From NCBI GenBank assembly GCA_034666705.1, contig JAXDLH010000077.1, positions 1-12,796 on the forward strand: 12,796 bases of DNA, read 5' to 3'. The notes under the pieces were generated by a model that was not told the origin of the DNA, made no database searches, and saw only the letters and a list, made by a program, of their open reading frames with translations. Below are positions 1-7,427 of the stretch, piece by piece; position 1 is the first letter of the stretch; every line of letters starts with the position of its first letter. The position numbers and the translations under genes were made by a program. This DNA comes from JAXDLH01 sp034666705. GTDB taxonomy: Bacteria; Chloroflexota; UBA6077; SHYK01.

Positions 1-519
1 TTCGTGCGGAGCGCGATCGGCATGCCGCAGCTCCCGCCGAATCAGGTCATGCTCTCTCTCGCGCTCTTCCTCACGGTCGTCATCATGGCGCCGGTCTGGA
101 CCACGATCAACGACAACGCCCTCCAACCGTACCTGCGCGGCGACATGCAGGCGGGCGACGCGGTCGGCATCGGCCAGAGTCCCCTGCGCGATTTCATGCT
201 GCGCCAAACGCGGGAGAACGATCTCGCGCTCTTCATATCGCTGGCAAAGCTGCCCGACCCCGCAACGGTCGACGACGTCCCGACGTTCGTCCTGATTCCG
301 AGCTTCATGATCAGCGAGCTGAAAACGTCGTTCCAGATGGGCTTCTTGATCCTGTTGCCGTTCCTGGTGATCGACATGGTGGTCTCCAGCACGTTGATGG
401 CCATGGGCATGATGATGCTGCCCCCCACGACGATCTCCCTGCCCTTCAAGGTGCTCCTTTTCGTCCTCGCCGACGGCTGGCACCTGATCGTGAAGTCGCT
501 CGTAGCCAGCTTCGGATGA
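1..519 (+). CDS. fliP: Flagellar biosynthesis protein FliP, 3' part (5' end outside window)
   Basis: FliP is a core subunit of the FliPQR export gate that sits in the centre of the basal body and passes rod, hook and filament subunits across the cytoplasmic membrane. About 172 C-terminal residues are visible; the open frame runs through base 1, and the family is usually about 210-250 residues, so the N-terminus is cut by the window edge and the GTG at 4 is not the real start. Seen in the sequence: the family stretch PNQVMLSLALFLTVVIMAP, the FliP signature region PSFMISELKTSFQMGF, and the terminal membrane segment LPFLVIDMVVSSTLMAMG followed by the conserved LPPTTISLPFK. The gene ends 16 bases before fliQ. 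Identity is secure from motifs and from the fliP-fliQ-fliR order. Confidence 0.97.
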   Translation, partial: FVRSAIGMPQLPPNQVMLSLALFLTVVIMAPVWTTINDNALQPYLRGDMQAGDAVGIGQSPLRDFMLRQTRENDLALFISLAKLPDPATVDDVPTFVLIPSFMISELKTSFQMGFLILLPFLVIDMVVSSTLMAMGMMMLPPTTISLPFKVLLFVLADGWHLIVKSLVASFG

Positions 520-535
520 GCCGGGGAGGACGCGC

Positions 536-805
536 ATGAATGACATGACCGTCATGGAGCTGGGCCGCAACGCGGTCATGCTCGCCCTGATGCTCTCCGC
601 CCCAATGCTGCTGGCTGCGTTGATCATTGGCCTCATCGTGAGCGTCGTGCAGGCGGTGACCCAGATCAACGAGGCCACCCTCTCGTTCGTCCCCAAGATC
701 CTCGGCGTGTTCGCCGCGCTTGCGATCGCCGGACCCTGGATGATCAGCACCTCGCTCTCGTACACGGTGGCGCTGTTCAACATGCTGCCCAGCATGGTGC
801 GGTGA
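536..805 (+). CDS. fliQ: Flagellar biosynthesis protein FliQ
   Basis: This small integral membrane subunit of the export gate packs around the FliP-FliR core. The 89-residue length is the normal family size. Two long hydrophobic helices are visible (roughly residues 12-40 and 52-80), joined by the conserved polar stretch QAVTQINEATLSFVPKI, which is diagnostic of FliQ and its type III secretion homologues. The ATG at 536 is preceded by GGGGAGGA at 523-530, a strong ribosome binding site with 5-base spacing. A second in-frame ATG three codons later (545) is less well spaced. The gene lies 16 bases after fliP and 4 bases before fliR, consistent with co-transcription. Confidence 0.97.
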   Translation: MNDMTVMELGRNAVMLALMLSAPMLLAALIIGLIVSVVQAVTQINEATLSFVPKILGVFAALAIAGPWMISTSLSYTVALFNMLPSMVR

Positions 806-809
806 GACC

Positions 810-1586
810 ATGACGGAAAACCTCGAGCTGCTGAACTGGAGCGCGGCCTATTTCAGCCGCTATCTGCTCGCGCTGGTCCGCGTCCTCGGGGCGGTGAGCA
901 TGAACCCGCTGCTGAACGCCACGCGCGCCCCGGTGCCGGCACGACTCTGGCTCGCGCTCTTCCTCACGTTCATCCTGTTTCCGCCTGGCGATCCGGTCGA
1001 AGCCGGCGTCGCGATCGGGCCCACCGTCATCGCGGGAGAGCTGCTGATCGGCTTACTGGTCAGCTTCGCCACGTCGCTCGTGTTCGGCGGGGTGCAGTTG
1101 GCCGCTTCGCTGGTCAGCTCGCTGAGCGGGCTCAATATGGCGGGCATCCTGAACCCCAGCTTCGACATGGCGAGCGGTGGCGCGGCGATCGACCAACTCT
1201 TCGCGGCGTTCGCGCTGCTCGTGTTCCTCGAGATCAACGGCCACTACATGTTCATTTTCGCGCTGCGCGACCTCTTCGGCCTCGTACCCGTGGGGGGCGC
1301 AACCCAGCTTCCAATGGACTTCGAGACGCTGGCGACGCTGAGCGCTGGTCTCTTCGGCGCAGCCGTGCGCATGGTGTTCCCCGTGATCGCCGCGTTGCTC
1401 CTCGCCGACCTTGGACTCGCGCTGCTCGCCCGCGTGGCGCCGCAGCTCAACCTGTTCGCGCTCGGCCTGCCGCTCAAGGTGGGCGTCGCCTACGGTGCCC
1501 TGGTGCTCGCGCTGCCCTGGATCATGCCGCAGATGATCGGAATGTTCCGGGCCATCCCCGAGAACATGCTCGCGTTGGCGCGGTAG
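810..1586 (+). CDS. fliR: Flagellar biosynthesis protein FliR
   Basis: FliR is the third gate subunit, completing the FliP5-FliQ4-FliR1 type of assembly in the membrane. The product has 258 residues, typical for the family, and is very hydrophobic with about five or six membrane segments. Seen motifs include RVLGAVSMNPLL near the N-terminus, the central LAASLVSSLSGLNMAGILNP, and the C-terminal ARVAPQLNLFALGLPLKVG, a hallmark of FliR. The ATG at 810 follows the fliQ stop by four bases; the Shine-Dalgarno match (GGTGAG, 802-807) is modest, so translation is probably coupled to fliQ. FliR and FlhB are separate here, not fused as in some clostridia. Confidence 0.97.
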   Translation: MTENLELLNWSAAYFSRYLLALVRVLGAVSMNPLLNATRAPVPARLWLALFLTFILFPPGDPVEAGVAIGPTVIAGELLIGLLVSFATSLVFGGVQLAASLVSSLSGLNMAGILNPSFDMASGGAAIDQLFAAFALLVFLEINGHYMFIFALRDLFGLVPVGGATQLPMDFETLATLSAGLFGAAVRMVFPVIAALLLADLGLALLARVAPQLNLFALGLPLKVGVAYGALVLALPWIMPQMIGMFRAIPENMLALAR

Positions 1587-1596
1587 GGGGGAAGAG

Positions 1597-2676
1597 ATGC
1601 CGGCCGGGGAGCGCACTGAAGCACCAACGCAGCGTCACCTCGAGGAGATGCGATCGCAGGGCCGCGTTGTGCGAAGCGCCGAGCTGAGCTCGGCAGTCGC
1701 GCTCGTCGTGGGGTTCGGCATCCTCCAGGCGTTCGGGACCGCCGCGGCGACCCAGCTCAACTGGTATCTCCAGCACAGCCTCTCGAGCATGAGTCGCGAT
1801 GAGCTCTCGCCGGAGCAGATCGCCCAGCTCGCCTTCGGCGCCGGGGCAGTCCTGCTGACCGTGCTGGCGCCAATGCTCCTGTTGATGCCGGTCGTAGGAA
1901 CCCTCATAAGCTTGGCCCAGAGTGGGTTCGTCTTGTCTGGACGCGGACTCAAGCCCGACGTCGACCGGATCAATCCGCTTTCCGGGACGAAGCGCCTCTT
2001 CTCCCTCCAGTCGACGGTCGCGCTCGCGCGCACCGTGGCCAAGGCCGGGCTGCTCACCTTCATCATCGGACATGCCCTGTTCGACTCGATGGGTGAGCTT
2101 ATGGGGCTTGCCTCTACGGACGTGCGGGTCGCGGCGCCGCAATTTGCCGGCATCATCACCCGCCTCGGGCTGACCGCCGGTTGCGCGTTGCTCGTCCTCG
2201 GCATTGCCGATTACGCCTACCAGCGGTGGGAGTACATGCGGAGCGCCCGCATGACCAAGCAAGAGATCAAGGAGGAGCAGCGCCAGACGGAAGGCGCGCC
2301 CGAGCTGCGGGCTCGCATCCGCCAACTGCAGCGCCGCTTCGCCAATGGCCGCATGCTCCAACGGGTCGCAACCGCGGACGTGGTCATCACCAACCCGACG
2401 CACTTTGCCGTGGCGCTCTCCTACCGCGGCGGCGAGATGCGCGCGCCAACCGTCGTGGCCAAGGGCGCCGACCTGATCGCCGCGCGCATCCGCGCGCTGG
2501 CTAATGCGAACGACGTGCCGATCGTGGAGAACCGACCCCTCGCGCAAGCGCTGTACCGCTCCGTCGATCTCGGTCGCGAGATCCCCGAGGCGCTCTTCGA
2601 GGCCGTTGCGCAGGTCCTCGCCTACGTCTACTCGCTGCCCGGTCGGGCGCCGCTGAGGAGGGCCAGCCGTGGCTAG
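1597..2676 (+). CDS. flhB: Flagellar export switch protein FlhB
   Basis: FlhB sits in the inner membrane at the export gate. Its cytoplasmic domain cleaves itself and changes export specificity from rod/hook to filament-type subunits. The product has 359 residues, the usual size. The N-terminus carries the family signature GERTEAPTQRHLEEMRSQGRV, followed by about four membrane segments to about residue 215, then the linker YMRSARMTKQEIKEEQRQTEG. The autocleavage motif NPTH is present as N266-P267-T268-H269 within VVITNPTHFAVALSY, so the protein should be cleavage-competent. The start ATG has a purine-rich GGGGGGAAGAG just upstream. The 3' end overlaps the flhA GTG start by 8 bases, implying translational coupling. 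Confidence 0.97.
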   Translation: MPAGERTEAPTQRHLEEMRSQGRVVRSAELSSAVALVVGFGILQAFGTAAATQLNWYLQHSLSSMSRDELSPEQIAQLAFGAGAVLLTVLAPMLLLMPVVGTLISLAQSGFVLSGRGLKPDVDRINPLSGTKRLFSLQSTVALARTVAKAGLLTFIIGHALFDSMGELMGLASTDVRVAAPQFAGIITRLGLTAGCALLVLGIADYAYQRWEYMRSARMTKQEIKEEQRQTEGAPELRARIRQLQRRFANGRMLQRVATADVVITNPTHFAVALSYRGGEMRAPTVVAKGADLIAARIRALANANDVPIVENRPLAQALYRSVDLGREIPEALFEAVAQVLAYVYSLPGRAPLRRASRG

Positions 2677-4759
2677 CGTGACCAGCCCCGCTGCCAGCCC
2701 GACGTTCAAGCTCGCGAGCTTGCTGGAGCACAGCGACGTGCTGCTGGCCTTTGGCCTCGCCATGATCGTCGGCATGTTGATCGTACCGATCCCCGAGGGA
2801 TTCCTCGACGTGCTCATCGTCATGAACGTCTCGTTCGGCGTGATGATGCTGCTCGCGGCGATGTACCTGACGGAGCCCCTGCAGTTCTCCGCATTCCCAT
2901 CGTTGCTGCTCGTCGCCACGCTCTTCCGCCTGGCGCTGAACGTGTCGGCGAGCCGCCTGATCCTTCTCCAGGCTCACGCGGGAAGCATGATCGACAGCTT
3001 CGGCAATTTCGTCGTCGGCGGCAACTACGTGGTCGGCGTGGTCATCTTCCTTATTCTGATCATCATCCAATTCGTCGTGATTACGAACGGCGCCGGCCGC
3101 GTGGCCGAAGTTGCCGCCCGGTTCACCCTCGACGCGATGCCTGGCAAACAGATGAGCATCGACGCCGACCTGAACGCGGGCAATATCGACGAAGCGACGG
3201 CACGGGCGCGGCGGCGCGCCATCGAGCAGGAGGCAGACTTCTACGGAGCAATGGACGGCGCCAGCAAGTTCGTCAAAGGCGACGCCATCGCCGGCGTGAT
3301 CATCATCGTCGTCAACATCCTTGGCGGCTTGACGATCGGCGTCTTCCAGCTCGGCATTCCGATCACCCAGGCGCTGGGCACCTACACCCTGCTCACCGTG
3401 GGCGACGGCCTCGTCTCCCAGATTCCCGCGCTGCTGATCTCGACCGCCACTGGCCTCATCGTCACGCGGGCGTCGTCGGAGGCGGGGCTAGGCAGGGACA
3501 TCGCCCGGCAGATGTTCGCCAACCCCCGCGCCCTCTTCACGGTCGCCGTGATCCTCACGACGCTGGCGTTGGTGCCAGGGCTCCCCAAGCCGCCGCTGCT
3601 CGCCATTGCGGCCGGGGCCGCGGGCATCGGCTACGCCGTACGGCGCAATGCCCAGGAGCAACGGCTCGCCGCGCTGCAGCCCGCCCCGCAACAGGATGGT
3701 GGCAGTGAGCCGGAGAACGTGCTGACCCTGCTCAACATCGACCCGATCGAAGTCGAGATCGGGTACGGACTCATCTCGCTCACCGACGCCGAGCAGGGCG
3801 GCACGTTGCTCGGCCGGGTCACCCTCATCCGGCGGCAGATGGCGCTCGCGCTCGGCATCATCCTGCCGACCTTGCGGATTCGCGACAACGCCCAACTGCA
3901 GCCTAACCAGTACGTGATCAAGCTGCGTGGCTCCCAGGTTGCGACCGGCGAGGTCCGCCCCACGCGCCTGATGGCGATGAGCGGGGGCACGGTAAAGGGC
4001 GAGATCGAGGGCATTACGGCGCGCGAGCCCGCTTTCGGGCTGCCAGCACTATGGATCGCCAAGCAGGATCAGGAGCAAGCTGAAACACTGGGCTACACGG
4101 TGGTCGACCCCACCTCGGTGATCATTACGCACCTCTCTGAAGTCATTCGCACGAACGCGTCGTCGATCCTCTCCCGACAGGACGTGCGCACGCTGGTCGA
4201 CCACGTAAAGGAAGAGCACCCGGCGCTCGTCTCGGAGCTGGTGCCAGACGTGCTCTCCCTCGGCGACGTGCAGCGCGTAATGCAGGCCCTGCTCCGCGAG
4301 CAGATCTCCGTGCGTGACCTCGTGACGATTCTCGAGGTTCTCGCCGATCAGGGCCGAACCACGCGCGACGTGGACGTGCTGGCCGAGCACGCCCGCCTTG
4401 CCCTCGCGCGGCAAATCGCCAGTCAGTATGTGAACGACGATCGCAAGCTCACCGCGATCGCCCTCGCGCCTGAACTCCAGCAGGAGCTAATCCGCGACAT
4501 CGTCCAGAGCGAGCGCGGCACCTACCTTCAGGTCGATCCGGTCGCGAGTCAGCGCCTCGTGCAGCACATTCGCGAGGCAATGGAGCGGGTCGCAGCCACG
4601 GGTGTCCAGCCGGTGCTGGTGTGTGCAGACCGCATCCGCCTGCCGCTGCGGCGGCTCACGGAGGTCTCACTGCCTACGCTGGTTGTCCTGGGGTACCGCG
4701 AGGTGGGCTCGAACTTCGAGGTCGTCATCAAAGAGACCGTTGTCGGAGGTGCATCGTGA
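2669..4759 (+). CDS. flhA: Flagellar biosynthesis protein FlhA
   Basis: FlhA is the large export-gate component. Its N-terminal membrane domain conducts protons, and its cytoplasmic ring domain docks chaperone-substrate complexes. The product has 696 residues, normal for the family. About eight membrane helices occupy residues 20-325, interrupted by the conserved cytoplasmic loop MPGKQMSIDADLNAG at residues 157-171. FVKGDAIAG contains D205, which aligns with the acidic residue (Salmonella D208) linked to proton coupling. The C-terminal half shows the expected PLRRLTEVSLPTLVVLGYREV near the end. Translation starts at GTG 2669, with GAGGAGGG at 2655-2662, inside the 3' end of flhB. A GTG three codons later (2678) is an alternative start. 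The gene ends 37 bases before the next gene. Confidence 0.97.
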   Translation: MASVTSPAASPTFKLASLLEHSDVLLAFGLAMIVGMLIVPIPEGFLDVLIVMNVSFGVMMLLAAMYLTEPLQFSAFPSLLLVATLFRLALNVSASRLILLQAHAGSMIDSFGNFVVGGNYVVGVVIFLILIIIQFVVITNGAGRVAEVAARFTLDAMPGKQMSIDADLNAGNIDEATARARRRAIEQEADFYGAMDGASKFVKGDAIAGVIIIVVNILGGLTIGVFQLGIPITQALGTYTLLTVGDGLVSQIPALLISTATGLIVTRASSEAGLGRDIARQMFANPRALFTVAVILTTLALVPGLPKPPLLAIAAGAAGIGYAVRRNAQEQRLAALQPAPQQDGGSEPENVLTLLNIDPIEVEIGYGLISLTDAEQGGTLLGRVTLIRRQMALALGIILPTLRIRDNAQLQPNQYVIKLRGSQVATGEVRPTRLMAMSGGTVKGEIEGITAREPAFGLPALWIAKQDQEQAETLGYTVVDPTSVIITHLSEVIRTNASSILSRQDVRTLVDHVKEEHPALVSELVPDVLSLGDVQRVMQALLREQISVRDLVTILEVLADQGRTTRDVDVLAEHARLALARQIASQYVNDDRKLTAIALAPELQQELIRDIVQSERGTYLQVDPVASQRLVQHIREAMERVAATGVQPVLVCADRIRLPLRRLTEVSLPTLVVLGYREVGSNFEVVIKETVVGGAS

Positions 4760-4796
4760 CCCACCTGCAAGCAGATCACCACCCTCGAGGAGTGCT

Positions 4797-5057
4797 ATGA
4801 GGTTTATTCCTTCCGACCAACTCGCCCGCTTCGCATTTCCCATCGTGGCGCTCGTGTTCCTGGGGCTGTACGTCTGGGGCCTGCTCTCCGGGGCAGTCCC
4901 GGAACTGGCACTCGCCCGGGCCGGCCTGGCGGGCGCCGGTCTCGCCCTGCTGTTGCGCTTCGGCCTGGGCATCGTCGACGCGATCGTGATTGGCATCGCG
5001 CTCGAAGAGGTTGCGGCGTCAGACGCGGCGACCGACGTCGCGGCTAACCAATCATGA
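4797..5057 (+). CDS. Unrecognised 86-residue integral membrane protein between flhA and the sigma factor
   Basis: I do not recognise this family. The product has 86 residues: a short basic/polar N-terminus (MRFIPSDQLAR), a hydrophobic segment FPIVALVFLGLYVWGLLSG at about 14-32, a second long hydrophobic stretch at about 37-70 (ALARAGLAGAGLALLLRFGL, then GIVDAIVIGIAL), and an acidic, alanine-rich tail (EEVAASDAATDVAANQS). Two or three membrane helices are likely. It is a real gene by context: GAGGAG at 4787-4792 precedes the ATG by 4 bases, and its TGA overlaps the sigma factor ATG as ATGA. In many flagellar clusters flhF and flhG occupy the place between flhA and the sigma gene; neither is here. 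A role in export-gate assembly or in coupled control of the sigma factor is possible but is only inference from position. Confidence 0.8.
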   Translation: MRFIPSDQLARFAFPIVALVFLGLYVWGLLSGAVPELALARAGLAGAGLALLLRFGLGIVDAIVIGIALEEVAASDAATDVAANQS

Positions 5058-5935
5058 GCGCGTTGAAGGTCGCCGAGCCCGAGGCGAGGGAGGAGGCCCC
5101 CGAATTGCACACGATCACGCAGGGCTCGGTACCAGCTCGACAGGGCAATGCACGCAACGATCCAGAGCTGCGTGACAAGCTGATCGTGCAATACGCGCCA
5201 CTGGTCAAGTATGTGGTGGGGCGCCTTGCGATCAGCCTGCCGCCTTCGGTGAGCCCCGAGGACCTCGTCGGGTATGGCACGATCGGGCTCATCCAGGCCG
5301 TCGATCGCTTCGATCCAACGGTCGGGGTGAAATTCGAGACGTACGCAATCCAGCGGATTCGCGGCAGCATCCTGGACGCCATGCGCAGCCTCCAACCCCT
5401 CTCACGCGGGACGATTCGCCGGGCGCGTGAGGTTGAGCGCGCCTATGAAGAGCTGACCCACAGGCTCGGGCGCACGCCGGAGGAGCAGGAGGTCGCCGAC
5501 CATATCGGCCTCACGATTCCGGAGCTCCACAAGCAGATGGTGGAGGCCACGGCCCGGACGGTCTCGCTCGATTCACCGTTGGGAGACTCCGGCGACGACG
5601 AGGGCGAGCCCTTCTCACTTTCGGACCACATCGCCGACAGCGCGCTCGGAGTCGGGGACCTGGTCGAGCGTGCCGATCTGCACCGGGTGCTTGCGGAAGC
5701 CGTCCGCTGTCTGAGCGAGCGAGAACAACTCGTGCTGAGCCTCTACTACGTCGACGAGCTGACCCTGAAAGAGCTGAGCGCCATTCTCGGCGTCTCGACG
5801 TCGCGGGTCTGCCAGATCCACGCTGCCGCCATCCTCAAGCTCCGAGGCATGATGCGGGCCTCGCAGCAGACGACCAATCTCGACGACGAAGCTGCCAAGC
5901 CACCGGCGCGCAGCTCCGCCGCGCGTCGCCGGTAA
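5054..5935 (+). CDS. fliA: FliA/WhiG-family RNA polymerase sigma factor (sigma-28 type)
   Basis: This alternative sigma factor directs RNA polymerase to late flagellar promoters. The product has 293 residues, longer than enterobacterial FliA (about 240) and closer to WhiG-type proteins, because of an acidic N-terminal extension of about 40 residues and a basic tail (PPARSSAARRR). Region 2 spans about 40-112 (DLVGYGTIGLIQAVDRFDP, KFETYAIQRIRGSILDAMR), region 3 about 116-170 (RLGRTPEEQEVADHIGL), and region 4 about 210-265 with a helix-turn-helix in TLKELSAILGVSTSRVCQIH. The ATG overlaps the upstream membrane-protein stop (ATGA), and I see no Shine-Dalgarno sequence before it, so translation probably depends on reinitiation. 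Its presumed antagonist FlgM is encoded 2.3 kb downstream in the same cluster. A sporulation-type WhiG role is less likely in this context. Confidence 0.95.
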   Translation: MSALKVAEPEAREEAPELHTITQGSVPARQGNARNDPELRDKLIVQYAPLVKYVVGRLAISLPPSVSPEDLVGYGTIGLIQAVDRFDPTVGVKFETYAIQRIRGSILDAMRSLQPLSRGTIRRAREVERAYEELTHRLGRTPEEQEVADHIGLTIPELHKQMVEATARTVSLDSPLGDSGDDEGEPFSLSDHIADSALGVGDLVERADLHRVLAEAVRCLSEREQLVLSLYYVDELTLKELSAILGVSTSRVCQIHAAAILKLRGMMRASQQTTNLDDEAAKPPARSSAARRR

Positions 5936-5949
5936 CCGGGAGGGTGCTC

Positions 5950-6573
5950 GTGAGCTTGCGACGTCGATTGCTCCCATTGCTGCTCGCTCCGCTGTTTGCC
6001 ACGGCTGTCCTGTTGGTCGCGCCCGACGGCGCGGCGCTCGCCAACGGCGACCCGGTCACAATCGTGCTCGCCTATCTCAACGGAGTCTCAAACTGGGGCC
6101 CGACGAACGCGGCCGGGGTGGCCGAGCTTGTATTGAAAGAGGGTGAGGTTCGCCTGACCGCCACGAACCTGCCAGCGCTTTCCGGAGAGGACTATCGACT
6201 GTGGGTCCTGAACACGGCCAGTGGTGACTACAAGCAGATCGCCGCATTCAATAGCGGTCCGGACCAGGTGGCGCGCGTTGACACCTTTCTCGCCGAGCCC
6301 GAAACGCGCGACGGCTGGGATCTCGTGCTGGTAAGCATCGAGACGGCCGACTCGACGCCCGCCAAGGCCGGTGCCCGCCACTCCATCGCCGGCCGCTACC
6401 CGGTGCATGGCACGGAGCAAGGCCGCCCCGCGCTGCTGCCGAACACCGGCGGCAATCCGGATGAGCCGGCGACCGACGCCAGCGCGTTGTGGGTTGGCGC
6501 CGCCGGGCTGCTGGTGGGGTCGGCGACGACGACCCTGTTCTGGGTCCGGTCGGCAAAGCGAGGTGCACGATGA
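5950..6573 (+). CDS. Exported protein with RskA C-terminal-like domain and LPNTG sorting-like tail
   Basis: The product has 207 residues. It has a signal peptide (basic SLRRR, a hydrophobic core, and AxA-type cleavage after A31 in ALA-NGD). An extracytoplasmic domain of about 32-150 includes EDYRLWVLN, GDYKQIAAFN and WDLVLVSIETADS, a pattern resembling the C-terminal domain of anti-sigma-K factors (RskA: YxLWxI, then G.F, then VTxEP). LPNTG lies at 163-167, a membrane segment at about 178-199, and a basic tail RSAKRGAR. This is the layout of a sortase substrate, although a 10-residue linker separates LPNTG from the helix. GTG 5950 is chosen because GGGAGG (5938-5943) is 6 bases away; GTG 5944 abuts it. 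There is no cytoplasmic sigma-binding domain, so it should not act as a classic anti-sigma factor. It sits between the sigma factor and flgF, whose ATG overlaps its stop. Function unknown; it may be a surface protein made with the flagellum. Confidence 0.8.
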   Translation: MSLRRRLLPLLLAPLFATAVLLVAPDGAALANGDPVTIVLAYLNGVSNWGPTNAAGVAELVLKEGEVRLTATNLPALSGEDYRLWVLNTASGDYKQIAAFNSGPDQVARVDTFLAEPETRDGWDLVLVSIETADSTPAKAGARHSIAGRYPVHGTEQGRPALLPNTGGNPDEPATDASALWVGAAGLLVGSATTTLFWVRSAKRGAR

Positions 6574-7319
6574 TCCTTGGCCACTACGCGGCAGTGTCCG
6601 GCATGCTCACCGCCGTCCGTCGCATGGAGGTGGTGATCAACAACCTGGCCAACGTGGGCACGCCGGGCTTCAAGCAGGAGCGGACGACGTCCGTCTCGTT
6701 CGAGCAGCGAATGATGGCCGAGCAAGCCTCACAACAGCAGACGCTCGGCCAGATGGTGCTGACGACTGCGCCCCAGGCACCCGAGCTCGATCTCGCTCAG
6801 GGACCGATCCAGCAGACCGATCGCAACCTCGACGTCGCGCTCGAGGGCCCCGGCCTCCTCGTCGTCCAAACGCCGCACGGCGTCGCATACACCCGCGGGG
6901 GCAGCCTCGGTCGGGATGTCGACGGCTACCTGGCGACCAGCGATGGCGCCCGAGTGCTTGGGCAGAACGGGCCGATCCAGGTTCCTGACGCCCGGGTGGC
7001 GATCGACGCCGACGGCACAGTGATCTCGAACGGACGCCCGGTCGACCAGCTCCGCCTCGTCGAGTTTGCCGAGGACCAGGCCTTGAAGCGGGCCGGCAAT
7101 GGTGAGCTGACCCCGACCGATACTGCCGCGAGCCCGCACGCCGCGACGCAGACGCGAGTTGCGCAGGGAGCGATCGAGGGCTCCAATGCCGATCTGACCG
7201 GCGCGATCACCTCGATGCTGGAGCTCCAACGCGCGTACGACGCCAACCAGCGGATGATCAAGTACCAGGACGATATGGCGACCCACGCGGTTAACGACGT
7301 CGCGCGGCCGGTCGGCTGA
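6570..7319 (+). CDS. flgF: Flagellar basal-body rod protein, FlgF-like (FlgF/FlgG family)
   Basis: This is a proximal/distal rod component exported through the gate and assembled into the axial drive shaft. The product has 249 residues, matching FlgF (about 250). The N-terminal rod signature is NNLANVGTPGFKQ (residues 24-36). The middle holds the shared FlgF/G core (LDVALEGPGLLVV, YTRGGSLGRDVDGYLAT, IDADGTVISNG). The C-terminal D0 helix is SNADLTGAITSMLELQRAYD, the equivalent of the usual SSNVD...RAYQ. It diverges more from the FlgG consensus than the next gene, which is why I assign FlgF; in Firmicutes naming it would correspond to FlhO. The ATG at 6570 overlaps the preceding stop (ATGA), with GAGGTG at 6560-6565. 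An upstream in-frame start at 6489 would lie inside the previous gene and add residues foreign to the family. Confidence 0.92.
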   Translation: MILGHYAAVSGMLTAVRRMEVVINNLANVGTPGFKQERTTSVSFEQRMMAEQASQQQTLGQMVLTTAPQAPELDLAQGPIQQTDRNLDVALEGPGLLVVQTPHGVAYTRGGSLGRDVDGYLATSDGARVLGQNGPIQVPDARVAIDADGTVISNGRPVDQLRLVEFAEDQALKRAGNGELTPTDTAASPHAATQTRVAQGAIEGSNADLTGAITSMLELQRAYDANQRMIKYQDDMATHAVNDVARPVG

Positions 7320-7339
7320 TATGCACACTGAAATTCGTC

Positions 7340-7427
7340 GCCCGGCACGGCGGGCCCTGGTTTTGAGGGTAGATTCGACGTTCACCACGGCAGCGCATCG
7401 CACGAATCCTGCGACAGGAGGCATATG
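7340..7427 (+). promoter_or_regulatory. flgF-flgG gap with two small hairpins; the second covers the flgG ribosome binding site
   Basis: The 108 bases between flgF and flgG are the longest break inside the cluster from fliP to csrA. GCCCG (7340-7344) can pair with CGGGC (7351-7355), followed a few bases later by TTTT (7361-7364), a weak terminator or attenuator shape. Just before the start codon TCCTG (7407-7411) can pair with CAGGA (7415-7419) across a CGA loop. The second arm contains most of the AGGAGG (7416-7421) Shine-Dalgarno. If it folds, it would limit flgG translation. Stems are only 5 bp, and in GC-rich DNA such pairs arise by chance, so confidence is low. Confidence 0.3.

Noticed and set aside
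1522..2919. Long minus-strand open frame (465 codons) opposite flhB and flhA
   Set aside because: It lies antisense to clear flhB/flhA coding sequence. The translation is low-complexity, rich in Arg, Glu, Asp and His, typical of antisense frames in GC-rich DNA, with no recognisable domain.
5944..5949. GTG at 5944 as start of the LPNTG protein
   Set aside because: It directly abuts GGGAGG with no spacing. GTG 5950 has a normal 6-base spacing and still gives a complete signal peptide.
6489..6569. Upstream start at 6489 for FlgF
   Set aside because: It lies inside the LPNTG-protein gene and adds 27 residues unlike any rod protein. ATG 6570 gives the canonical N-terminus, with GAGGTG upstream.
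7340..7364. GCCCG/CGGGC hairpin followed by TTTT as a true terminator between flgF and flgG
   Set aside because: The stem is only 5 bp, the T-run is four bases and starts five bases after the stem, and the genes on both sides belong to one functional set. Mentioned only as a possible attenuator.
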